DNA of 6,726 bases, taken from contig JAISKE010000021.1 of the NCBI GenBank assembly GCA_031261045.1, positions 1 through 6,726 on the forward strand, written 5' to 3'. Shown here piece by piece: positions 1 to 6,726 of the stretch. The DNA is from Mycoplasmataceae bacterium. Its GTDB lineage: Bacteria; Bacillota_I; Bacilli_A; Mycoplasmatales; Mycoplasmoidaceae. The notes under the pieces were generated by a model. That model was not told the origin of the DNA and ran no database searches. It saw only the letters and a list, made by a program, of their open reading frames with translations. Both the position numbers and the translations under genes were made by a program. The stretch's first letter is position 1, and each line of letters starts with the position of its first letter.

Positions 1-278
1 GGGCTGGCGATATTAATGTAGTAATAGAAGTGCTTATTTTTCTTCGCCACAATAATATTGAATCATTGTTTTTTAAAGAAATATCAAATAGTCGGATGGG
101 TGATTTTACTATGATAGAACTTATTATTAGTTGGGCTAGCGGTAATAACGTGTGCTCCTTGAGAAGACACACAAACATAATCATCCGTCTCTTCATAAAC
201 AGTCGGAAATTCTCAGGTTCGGTATAACCAACCATTATATTTGTATGCGTGTACTGTTACTTTCTTATTCTTTTCCAT
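1..278 (-). CDS. DUF402 family nucleoside phosphatase, N-terminal part (runs off left edge)
   Basis: The first 92 residues are visible and the gene continues past base 1. Read with TGA as Trp, it opens with MEKNKKVTVHAYKYNGWLYR and later has THPTIWYFF, QWFNII and FYYYINIAS. This is the pattern I know from Bacillus YgaC-type DUF402 proteins (VxIHSYKHNG...HRxWE near the start, then YWFNV and YYYCNLSSP). Family members in Firmicutes have been characterised as cytosolic metal-dependent nucleoside di/triphosphate phosphatases of roughly 170-180 residues, so about half is missing here. Trp22, Trp65 and Trp72 are TGA codons and Trp17 is TGG. The ATG at 278-276 fits the usual short N-terminus. No Shine-Dalgarno sequence lies before it. 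The catalytic acidic residues lie mostly in the missing half, so activity cannot be judged. Family assignment is secure; the biochemical role is inferred from the family. Confidence 0.86.
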
Positions 279-352
279 AATATAAAATATCGTTACAATC
301 AATTTTGAATTTAAATGTTTCTGAATAAATTAATTGGTAATTTACATCAATT

Positions 353-358
353 ATTATA
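353..358 (-). promoter_or_regulatory. Candidate -10 box (TATAAT) for the DUF402 gene
   Basis: A perfect TATAAT on the minus strand lies in the 98-nt gap between the flavodoxin-like gene and the DUF402 gene. No convincing -35 box is seen, which is common in mycoplasmas. It would give a leader of about 70 nt. A second AT-rich candidate, TATTTT at 289-284, sits so close to the ATG that its transcript would be almost leaderless. In this base composition such hexamers also occur by chance. The rest of the gap holds only an all-AT 7-bp inverted repeat (326-344). Confidence 0.4.
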
Positions 359-376
359 GTAGAAAGATATCGGTTA

Positions 377-955
377 TTAAGAATTCAATTTCTTAATCAT
401 TAGGCTCATATTAGATGCTAATTGTTCAAAAGTTTTCAAACCTTCAGTATCTTTTTGAATATCGCCCGCTTTCGCTGCAATGCTCAAATTTCAATAATTA
501 GAGGTGGCGATAGGCATTTGATTGATTCCAAAGAAATAATTGATTCCTGCATAGGTAAATGACGCACCAGCTCGTCTACAAATGACAACTGGGGTTCCAA
601 CTTTACCTTTTAATAGTCCGCCATTAGCTAAAGCCACATATCCACAACGGTCAATGAAAGCTTTTACCTCAGTCGTCATATTAGAGAAGTAAGTCGGGGA
701 CCCAACCACAATACCTTTGGTATTGGGATCAAATACTTGTTCCATAATCTTCGTTAAATCATCTTGTACGATACACTTTTTGTTCTTATTTTTTCAACAA
801 GCACCACAAGATTTACAACCACACACATTCATACCACCCAATTGAATATGAATGGGATTTAATCCTTCTTTTTTAAAAACTGTCCCCATAAGTTGAAGGG
901 CTTGCTTGGTATTACCATCTTTGCGAGGGCTACCGTTAATTAATAAGATATTCAT
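377..955 (-). CDS. Flavodoxin-fold NAD(P)H-dependent oxidoreductase, iron-sulfur-flavoprotein-like
   Basis: A complete 192-residue protein. A Rossmann/flavodoxin start (MNILLINGSPRKDGNT) gives the FMN phosphate-binding loop at residues 8-16, and GSPTYFSNMT at 85-94 is the second flavin-contacting loop typical of the NADPH-dependent FMN reductase family. Between them lie five cysteines: C45, C47, C50, C53 and C61. The last four fit CX2CX2CX7C, the compact cluster motif of archaeal and bacterial iron-sulfur flavoproteins (CX2CX2CX4-7C), which have a similar length. It is probably a soluble electron-transfer flavoprotein or quinone/nitro-type reductase; the substrate is unknown. Whether it carries a 4Fe-4S cluster is not shown. 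Trp54, right after C53, and Trp155 are TGA. The ATG at 955-953 directly precedes the flavin motif, so an earlier start is unlikely. No Shine-Dalgarno sequence is present. It is transcribed divergently from the lipoprotein gene. Confidence 0.88.
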
Positions 956-961
956 ATAGAA

Positions 962-967
962 ATTATA
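962..967 (-). promoter_or_regulatory. -10 box (TATAAT) of the flavodoxin-like gene, very close to the start codon
   Basis: A perfect TATAAT on the minus strand ends only 6 nt before the ATG at 955. Transcription starting about 7 nt downstream would begin at or next to the A of the ATG, giving a leaderless mRNA. That would explain the missing ribosome binding site. No good -35 box is seen. Confidence 0.5.
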
Positions 968-1003
968 TAAGGTTTATAGATAAAAAATATTCGAGTGTTT
1001 TCC

Positions 1004-1009
1004 TATAAT
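1004..1009 (+). promoter_or_regulatory. -10 box (TATAAT) of the lipoprotein gene
   Basis: A perfect plus-strand TATAAT about 62 nt before the lipoprotein ATG, giving a leader of roughly 55 nt that contains the ribosome binding site. No clear -35 box. It lies 36 nt from the opposing -10 box of the flavodoxin-like gene, so the two polymerases would share upstream DNA. Confidence 0.5.
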
Positions 1010-1056
1010 ACCAATGAGTAAGGAATAATTAATTTCTTAACTAGAAGCATTCACAT

Positions 1057-1061
1057 AGGAG
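1057..1061 (+). promoter_or_regulatory. Shine-Dalgarno sequence AGGAG of the lipoprotein gene
   Basis: AGGAG with a 10-nt spacer before the ATG at 1072. It fixes the start codon and contrasts with the two minus-strand genes to the left, which have no such site. Confidence 0.65.
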
Positions 1062-1071
1062 CAACATCAAT

Positions 1072-1803
1072 ATGATTAAAAATATAAGAAGTAAAACAAT
1101 TTTTATTTTCTCGTTAATTGGGGGTGCGGCTATAGCATTTCCTGTTGCATTATCTATGACTTCTTGTGCAAAAAATAATGAAGACAAAGACATCGATGAT
1201 CTTCGTTTAACATATGATGAAATCATAAATTATCAATTTAATGGTTCTGGCAAAGGAAAACATAATTTTGCCTCTAAACCTGATGAAGCAACAAAATTTG
1301 CTTTACAACATTACAACACTAACGATTTCTTAAATTCAATTGTGGCCTATTCGCAAAAAGGTATAGCAAATAACCAATTTGTTGTTGATCAAAGTATTAC
1401 TGTTGATCATTTACATATTCTATACATAAAACATATTAACAATCGATTCGAGTTTAGTTTATTCCTTACCATCCATACTAATGTAGAAATTGATATTGAT
1501 GGATTTGAAATCGTACCAGCACATACTTGATGTCAAATAAATGTTTACAATGGTGGTAGCGAAGGGGAAAGAGTATACCCTAATGATGCTTTTTATCGCA
1601 CTAACGATAATCTAATCAATGAAATTTATAAAGGCAATAATGTAAATTTACACGCCGACACACCTAGTTCAATTCAATTGGAGTTTCAAATTAATGGAGA
1701 CGGTGGCTATGACGTCATCATTCCAATCAAACAACGAAATAATTGAACGCTCCCTTTAGTAGATAAACAATGAAATAACATATCTCTTCCAACAAAAGAT
1801 TAA
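1072..1803 (+). CDS. Mollicute surface lipoprotein of unknown function
   Basis: A complete 243-residue protein when TGA is read as Trp (codons 153, 225 and 234). Residues 1-31 form a lipoprotein signal peptide: a basic start (MIKNIRSK), a hydrophobic stretch, then the lipobox-like SMTSC with the lipidated cysteine at C32. After cleavage the protein starts CAKNNEDKDIDD, a charged tether typical of mycoplasma lipoproteins. The mature part of about 212 residues has no further membrane segment and should sit on the outer face of the cell membrane. It is rich in Asn, Asp and Ile, with alternating hydrophobic stretches (FEFSLFLTIHTNVEIDIDG, YDVIIPIKQRNN) that suggest a beta-rich fold. I recognise no domain. 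It is the only plus-strand gene in the window, with its own promoter and ribosome binding site. Lipoproteins of this type are often lineage-specific; a role in adhesion, binding or antigen variation would be speculation. Confidence 0.9.
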
Positions 1804-1810
1804 TTTAAAT

Positions 1811-1840
1811 AAAAAATCTCCAAGTATTTCCCTTGAAGAT
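1811..1840 (-). terminator. Intrinsic terminator of the cmk-der-gpsA-ade-tRNA-His operon
   Basis: On the minus strand ATCTTCAAG, a 7-nt loop and CTTGGAGAT form a 9-bp stem (1840-1816) with one G-U wobble, followed immediately by a run of six T (1816-1811). It starts 9 nt past the CCA end of tRNA-His. Read from the plus strand, the same stem has a C-A mismatch and no T-run follows, so it is mainly a minus-strand terminator, although the converging lipoprotein gene ends only 12 nt away from the stem. Confidence 0.75.
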
Positions 1841-1848
1841 CTTATTAA

Positions 1849-1926
1849 TGGGGCGTCTAATGGGACTTGAACCCATGAGTGCCTGAGTCACAGTCAGGTG
1901 CGTTAGCCAGCTTCGCCATAGACGCC
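1849..1926 (-). tRNA. trnH: tRNA-His (anticodon GTG)
   Basis: A 78-nt cloverleaf on the minus strand. The acceptor arm GGCGTCTA pairs with TAGACGCC and includes the extra 5' G (G-1) opposite C73, the identity mark of histidine tRNAs, which is gene-encoded here. The anticodon stem CCTGA/TCAGG holds the loop CTGTGAC with anticodon GTG at 1891-1889. The T arm contains GGGTTCAAGTCCC. CCA is encoded at the 3' end (1851-1849). It lies 28 nt downstream of ade, with a TATAAT in that gap and a terminator just beyond, so it can be made both from the operon and from its own promoter. It is the only RNA gene found. Confidence 0.96.
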
Positions 1927-1938
1927 ATTTGGTTAAGT

Positions 1939-1944
1939 ATTATA
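1939..1944 (-). promoter_or_regulatory. -10 box (TATAAT) for tRNA-His
   Basis: A perfect TATAAT on the minus strand in the 28-nt gap between the ade stop and the tRNA. A weak -35-like ATGAAA lies 16 nt further upstream, inside the end of ade. Transcription would start about 6 nt before the mature tRNA 5' end. This suggests that the tRNA has a private promoter in addition to operon read-through. Confidence 0.5.
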
Positions 1945-1954
1945 AGCAATAAAG

Positions 1955-3625
1955 TTATGATTTCATTTTATATAAGCCAGTGGTTGTAATCCGAATTTCT
2001 GGAATGACGGTCAATGACAAAAAACTCATAGTTAAGAATGGATTATTGAAATTATGGCTACGAGCCACTTGATTAAGAGCGTTGTTCAATTTATTCTCTT
2101 GTTTGATAATGTTATCAATATTATCATCAGAGAATAAACCACCAATGGGTAATGGCAAAGTAGCTATTACTTTATTGTTCTTTACTACCACATAGCCACC
2201 ATGAATCTTTTGCAGCGTCTTTATAGCCAGTATAAGATTACTATCATCACTCCCGATTGCGGTGATGTTATGCGAATCATGACCGATAGTAGTAGCTAAA
2301 GCACCATTAGTAATGTTAAAGTCAACTACTCAACCTGCCCCAATCTTTTTACCGTGTTTATGACGCTCAATATTTACAACTTTGTTTACAATGAACTTAT
2401 TGTTTTTATTTATTTTAATCGCCTTCGTCAATATGGAATTAGGAAGCGGTTTAATACATTCGGTTTGTTGAGTAAGCTTTATAGTTTTGAGTTTATGGGT
2501 TAATACTTCATAATCAACTTTTACATTTGAATAGAATCTTCTATTATTTTCTCTCTGTTGTTTAGAATATGGTTTAAACTTAGAAATCTTCTTACCTTTA
2601 AAATAAACATCAATAATATTAAATTTTTGTAAATTATCTAAGATCAAAATATTGGCTTGATAACCGGCGGCAATGCCCCCTTGATCACGTAAACCGTAGC
2701 AGGCAGCTGGATTGATAGTCCCCATACAAATAGCTTCAATTGGTGATAAACCTAGTTTTATTGCTCTTCTTATAGAATAATCAATTAAACCAGTTTTTTG
2801 AACATCCGCTACAGTTTTATCATCAGTACATCAACAGCATCTATTAAGTGACATTCCACTGCGGAATAATTTAACTAACTCTTGATCTGCAACAAATGCG
2901 TATGAGGCATGTCTTAAGAAAATGTAAATTCCATTTTGTAAATGTTCTTTAATTTCCCAATAATGCGTCGCCTCATGATTAGTAGTAATTCCTGTAGAGA
3001 TATATGCTTGCAATTGATGCTTAGTTAATAACGGCGAATGCCCATCAATCACTTTGTGATGTTTTTTAAAAAGTTCAATTTTAGCTAAAACATCTTTATT
3101 CCCATCAAGTACTCCATTTATATTCATCATTTCACCTAACGCTACAACTTCTGGTAAATTAATGTATCGCGCTAAATCATCAACTTTAAACACTACGTTA
3201 GCTTCTTCGTAATCAGACGCCGGAACGCAAGAAGGTAAAGCAAAATAAATATTACCAACGGCCAATCTAGCATCGCTCATGTAATATTTTAATCCTTCAT
3301 GTCCATAAACATTAGTAATTTCGTGTGGGTCTGCAATTACAGTGCATACTCCATGATTCGTGGCTACCGACATAAAATTTCTAGGTGTAGTTAAAGAAGA
3401 ACATAGATGTATATGCGGGTCAATTAATCCCGGAACAAGATATTTGCCTTTACAATCAATTTCTTTTAATCCAGAATATTTGTTATTAGTTCCTACAATC
3501 ACTTCGCCATTAACAGCTACATCAGTGGTAATTATTTCTTTAGTAAATACGTTAACAACTTTGGCATTCTTAAATACTAATTCAGCTTTTTGTTTCCCTA
3601 ATGTAGTAGAAAGATTTTTCGTCAT
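1955..3625 (-). CDS. ade: Adenine deaminase
   Basis: A 556-residue metal-dependent amidohydrolase that converts adenine to hypoxanthine and ammonia in the cytosol, feeding purine salvage. The length matches the family (Bacillus enzyme about 577). Visible motifs, in order: VPGLIDPHIH with metal ligands H71 and H73; ADPHEITNVYG (98-108), a family signature; GEMMN with E165, the likely metal-bridging carboxylate; DGHSP (194-198); TTNHEATHYWE (214-224), equivalent to the usual SDHE region; CTDD (266-269); and GLRDQGGIAAGYQANILILD, matching the YGLKDRGxIAPGYxADLVVLD stretch that closes the barrel. The small C-terminal adenine-deaminase domain follows. All catalytic positions I know are present, so it is probably active. 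Trp265, just before CTDD, and Trp432 are TGA; Trp223 is TGG. Its ATG lies 2 nt after the gpsA stop, with AAGGA about 15 nt upstream inside gpsA, implying translational coupling. Confidence 0.95.
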
Positions 3626-3627
3626 GC

Positions 3628-4617
3628 TTATTCGATTATTTCCTTCATGATTTGTTTTACAAAAGTTTTAGGATTATCGTTCTCAAATAATACTTCGTGA
3701 AGTTTAGTAAAGATTGGTGCATTCATTTTAGCTTTCTTAATTACTTTATAAATAACTTCAGCTGCATAATAACCTTCAATCGTAGTTTTGTTGTTTAATA
3801 AGGCTTGTTTTACGCCCACTTTGGCAATTTGTTTCCCAAAAGAAAAGTTACGAGATTTTTCATCAGTACAAGTTAAATAGATGTCGCCAATACCACAAAA
3901 CTGAGTAATGGTTTCTGGTTCTCCGCCATAATATTTAACTACGTTACTAATTTCTTTAGTCGCTTGTGCTAACATCGCCGCACGAGTATTAATGGAAGCG
4001 TGTAATTCGTAAGCCAACCCCATCGCGATCGCCGCAACATTTTTTAAAGCTCCAATAATTTCTGCACCTACTTCATCTTTAATATTGACACACTTAAAAT
4101 GGTTATTATTAAAAAGTAAACTTACCATTCGTGAACACGCCGCTTCTGTAGATATAGTATTCACCATCGTTGGTTCATTTTTAAATACTTCGACTGCAAA
4201 TGATGGTCCAATTAATGTAACTAAACCTTTTAATTGATTGCCCATCATTTGTTTAATTGTTTTTGATCAGATATCGTTTGTGTTAGGATCTAATCCTTTT
4301 GCCACATTGATAAAAATATATTTACCTTTGGTGTGCGACAGCACATTTTGTAAAGTCGAAACAATGAATACTGAAGGTACAGCAATAATCACAAAACTAA
4401 TCTTGTTATCAAAAACTTCTTGAATATTTAGCGTAGCTAGTGTTGGCTTGGTAATCAATGTTTGGTTGCCGAAATATTTGGTGTTCTTTTGGTTATTAAG
4501 ATCATTGATTTCTTTACTATCAACGCCTCACATATAAACATCATGACCGTTCTCTAATAATACATTAGCTAATGCCGTTCCTCAAGCACCCGTTCCTAAA
4601 ATTGCAATTTTAGCCAT
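3628..4617 (-). CDS. gpsA: Glycerol-3-phosphate dehydrogenase [NAD(P)+]
   Basis: A 329-residue cytosolic enzyme that reduces dihydroxyacetone phosphate to sn-glycerol 3-phosphate, the backbone for membrane phospholipids. The N-terminal Rossmann domain starts MAKIAILGTGAWGTALA, with the nucleotide-binding GxGxxG at residues 8-13. GPSFAVEV (136-143) is the family signature. The C-terminal helical domain carries GALKNVAAIAMG with the catalytic lysine K191, NTRAAML (209-215), and GIGDIYLTCTDEKSRNFSFG, the substrate-binding segment. Length is normal (about 330-340). Trp12 inside the dinucleotide motif, Trp30 and Trp117 are all TGA, so a standard-code reading would break it into fragments. The ATG lies 1 nt after the der stop and has a strong GGAGG 9 nt upstream. 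It is followed after 2 nt by ade. Confidence 0.97.
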
Positions 4618-4618
4618 A

Positions 4619-5950
4619 TTAACGATCCTCCACGACACCACGAATTCGGGCGTTCTTATCCTTAAAGTATACCGTAATCGGCACAATAGTGATCCCAAAA
4701 GCTTCGCGGATACGATTCTCAATGTAACGCATGTAACTTAAGTGGATATATTTAGGATCATTACCAAAAACTACAAAGGTTGGAATCTTACTTTGAACTT
4801 GGGTGGCATAAGATAAATTGGGACGCCCACCTTTAAACTTGGGTGGTGGATTAACAATCTGTGCTTTAGAAATTACGTCATTTAATACTGATGTCGCAAC
4901 TTTAAGAGTTAATTGCTTTTGGATTAATTCAATCGTTTCAAAGATAGTCTGAACTCTTTTATTGTCTTGCGCACTAATAAAAATAATTGGCGCTCATGAT
5001 AAATATTTGAATCGTTGACGAATTAATTTCGTCATATTAACCATCGTTTTTTCATCCTTTTTAACTAGATCTCATTTATTCACACAGATGATTGTAGGAA
5101 TGTTTGCTTCAAACGCTAAACCACCAATTACTTCGTCTTGTTCATTAAATTCTTCGCTACCGTCTAACATTAAAATAATTAATTGGCTACGTTCAATTGT
5201 TTGTTCCGTACGAATCACGGCAAACTTCTCGATTTGATCAGTAATCTTCCCTTTACGACGAATCCCAGCGGTATCAATGATGGTGTATTTCTTATTGTGA
5301 TATTTAAAATCTACATCAACACTATCACGAGTGGTGTGTGGAATCGGTGAAGCTAATACGCGGTCTTCTTGCAAAATTGTATTTACTAAAGTAGATTTGC
5401 CAACATTGGTTCGTCCAACGATACAAAAAGATAATCCGTTTTCTTCCTCTTTAGTGATTTTGTAATCAATCTTTTTAATTACTTCATCTAACAAATCACC
5501 AATTCCGATACTATGTTCAGCAGAGATAAACATTGGCTTACCAAAGCCTAAAGCATAATAGGTGTTGTCGTTATCATGATTAGCATTTTCCGTTTTATTA
5601 ACCACTAGCACAATTTGTTTGCCTTTAAATTTCTTTAAACTTTTAGCTACGTAGTAGTCTTCAGCATTAATACCTTCTTTAGCAGAAACCATAAAAATAA
5701 TGGTGTTGGCTTCATTCACTGCAAACAATACTTGCTTCTCAATATTTTTTTGAAAAGATACTGCTTTGTTAGTTAATCCGCCAGTATCAATCATGGTAAA
5801 GTCACGATTCAATCATTTAGCATTAGCATAAATACGGTCACGAGTAACCCCGGGTTGGTCATTAACAATTGATCGTTTAGAATTTATGATGCGATTAAAT
5901 AGCGTTGACTTACCGACATTTGGTTTACCAACTAGCGCTACCTTAAGCAT
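4619..5950 (-). CDS. der: GTPase Der (EngA), 50S ribosome assembly factor
   Basis: A 443-residue protein with the double-GTPase layout found only in Der. G domain 1 has GKPNVGKST (8-16), T36 and DTGG (55-58). G domain 2 has GRTNVGKST (179-187), TTRD (206-209), DTAG (226-229) and NKWD (291-294). A C-terminal KH-like domain contains [19 protein letters not shown] and ends near [15 protein letters not shown]. Der binds the large ribosomal subunit late in assembly and is normally essential. The G4 motif of domain 1 reads NKTE (118-121) instead of NKxD; domain 2 keeps the standard NKWD, whose Trp293 is a TGA codon. Trp46 and Trp319 are also TGA. The start ATG at 5950 overlaps the end of cmk by 8 nt and has GAGG just upstream; the stop is 1 nt from gpsA. 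The cmk-der pairing is common in Firmicutes and mollicutes. Confidence 0.98.
4627..4631 (-). promoter_or_regulatory. Shine-Dalgarno sequence GGAGG of gpsA
   Basis: A full GGAGG on the minus strand inside the last codons of der, with a 9-nt spacer to the gpsA ATG at 4617. It confirms the gpsA start and shows that this operon uses classical ribosome binding sites. Confidence 0.7.
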
Positions 5951-6599
5951 TGTCCCTCTTCTTATAGAAGGCGTCTAATACTTGTTGAACGTTCTGTTCA
6001 AAACTTAAATCATCAGTATCAATTAAAATAGCATCTGACGCTTGAGTTAAAGGCGTAATGGCACGGTGAGTATCTTGATAATCTCGTTTTTTTAAATCTT
6101 CAATTACTACTTCTAATGGCTGTGCTTTCTTGCTTTGAATTCATCGTCGTTCAGCTCTAGTTTCAACAGAAGCAGTTAAAAACACTTTAAGGGTGGCATG
6201 AGGTAAAACGACAGTCGTAATGTCTCTGCCCTCCATCACACAACTTTGCCCCGCCGCTATTGCTTGTTGATCTTTAACACATTTAGTTCTAACAATACCA
6301 ATTGTACCAATGGTGCTGGCCAACATCGCGGTCTTATCGGTGTAACATTGTTTTGTAACATCCTGTCCATTTAAATAAAGTCGGTCCGGTGTCAAGGTTA
6401 CTTTGTTAGAATCTAATACTTTTTGTACAGCATTTAAATCTTTAAGATCAGTATTTTGTAAAGCGATTGCGTAGCAACGGTACATGCCACCAGTATTAAT
6501 AAATAAGAAGTTTAAACGTTTTGCCACTTCGACTGCGATGGTGCTTTTGCCAGCCCCACCAGGACCATCGATCGCAATTTGGTATACTTTCTTTCCCAT
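5943..6599 (-). CDS. cmk: Cytidylate kinase
   Basis: A 218-residue cytosolic kinase that phosphorylates CMP and dCMP with ATP, needed for CTP recycling and dCTP supply. The P-loop is GPGGAGKST (12-20). The CMP site shows T36 in NTGGMYR (equivalent to Ser36 of the E. coli enzyme), R104 in VRTK, and [11 protein letters not shown] with R125 and D126. The C-terminal KRDYQDTHR segment places R172, D176 and R179 with the same spacing as the R181/D185/R188 set of E. coli. Length is usual (about 220). In the motif normally D-[ST]-G-x-[MI]-Y-R, the first residue is Asn35, a mild departure. Trp153 is the only TGA, in RRWIQ. The ATG at 6599 leads directly into the P-loop strand and has TAGGAA upstream. 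It overlaps der by 8 nt. Confidence 0.97.
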
Positions 6600-6606
6600 A
6601 ATATTC

Positions 6607-6726
6607 CTATCTTATCCTAACGATTTCTATAATTAATAAAATGACTACACTAATCAATAGAATGGCGCTCAATAATGAAGGTACGATATATAACACTTTG
6701 TTAAAATTCTTATTAACACCAGTATA
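6607..6726 (-). CDS. C-terminal tail of a membrane protein (runs off right edge)
   Basis: The last 39 residues and a TAG stop (6609-6607) of a gene that starts beyond the window. The tail reads NKNFNKVLYIVPSLL, then a long hydrophobic stretch through SVVILLIIEIV, and ends in RIR. This is one clear transmembrane helix with a basic cytoplasmic end. The frame is open to the window edge and the stop lies 7 nt before the cmk ATG; the TAG also forms part of the cmk ribosome binding site. This position and strand make it the upstream member of the operon. Too little is visible to name the protein; a C-terminally anchored or multi-spanning protein are both possible. A chance open frame is conceivable but unlikely given the spacing and hydrophobicity. 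Confidence 0.65.
   Translation of the reverse strand, partial: YTGVNKNFNKVLYIVPSLLSAILLISVVILLIIEIVRIR

Noticed and set aside
30..227. Plus-strand open frame of 65 codons
   Set aside because: It lies opposite the DUF402 coding sequence, has no ribosome binding site and resembles no protein.
326..344. 7-bp inverted repeat TAAATTA/TAATTTA as a terminator after the flavodoxin-like gene
   Set aside because: The stem is all A-T with no T-run after it on the minus strand, so it is too weak and can arise by chance in AT-rich spacer.
956..1071. Possible regulator binding site between the divergent genes
   Set aside because: I found no convincing palindrome or repeat, only the two -10 boxes and the ribosome binding site.
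1041..1226. Minus-strand open frame with a hydrophobic C-terminus
   Set aside because: It is the antisense shadow of the lipoprotein signal peptide region; the plus-strand frame has a ribosome binding site and a lipobox.
1955..3625. Apparent breakage of ade into three fragments (similarly gpsA, der and cmk)
   Set aside because: The breaks are all single TGA codons in one continuous frame, read as Trp; no frameshift is needed.
3360..3650. Plus-strand open frame of 96 codons
   Set aside because: It is antisense to the start of ade and the end of gpsA, whose conserved motifs show that the minus strand is coding.
4238..4423. Plus-strand open frame of 61 codons
   Set aside because: It is antisense to gpsA, without a start signal or recognisable product.
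1..6726. Mobile elements, CRISPR arrays, riboswitches or defence genes
   Set aside because: No terminal repeats, transposase, regularly spaced repeats or conserved riboswitch core were seen; nearly all bases are in genes and the spacers are short.

Overview
The window comes from a mollicute (Mycoplasma/Spiroplasma-type bacterium) that reads TGA as tryptophan. The DNA is AT-rich. Every protein gene apart from the 39-residue tail at the right edge is interrupted by TGA if read with the standard code. I count 17 in-frame TGA codons, several at positions where the family has a conserved tryptophan, such as the NKWD motif of Der. TGG is also used. A tRNA gene carries its own CCA end. I cannot place the genus from the sequence alone.

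Layout, right to left on the minus strand: the C-terminal tail of a membrane protein (6726-6607), cmk (cytidylate kinase), der (double-GTPase ribosome assembly factor), gpsA (glycerol-3-phosphate dehydrogenase), ade (adenine deaminase), tRNA-His, then an intrinsic terminator at 1840-1811. Gaps are 7 nt, an 8-nt overlap, 1 nt, 2 nt and 28 nt, so this looks like one operon, with an extra promoter in front of the tRNA. It joins pyrimidine nucleotide phosphorylation, ribosome maturation, phospholipid precursor supply and purine salvage. To the left, a lone plus-strand lipoprotein gene (1072-1803) converges on that terminator. It is divergent from a minus-strand flavodoxin-like oxidoreductase (955-377) with a cysteine cluster. 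At the left edge is the 5' part of a minus-strand DUF402 phosphatase gene (278-1).

The gene content is mainly housekeeping. I found no mobile element, CRISPR array, phage gene or evident new system. The points most worth a second look are the iron-sulfur-flavoprotein-like cysteine motif, the unrecognised lipoprotein, the altered G4 motif in the first GTPase domain of Der, two genes that may be translated from leaderless or nearly leaderless mRNAs, and adenine deaminase sitting inside the gpsA operon.
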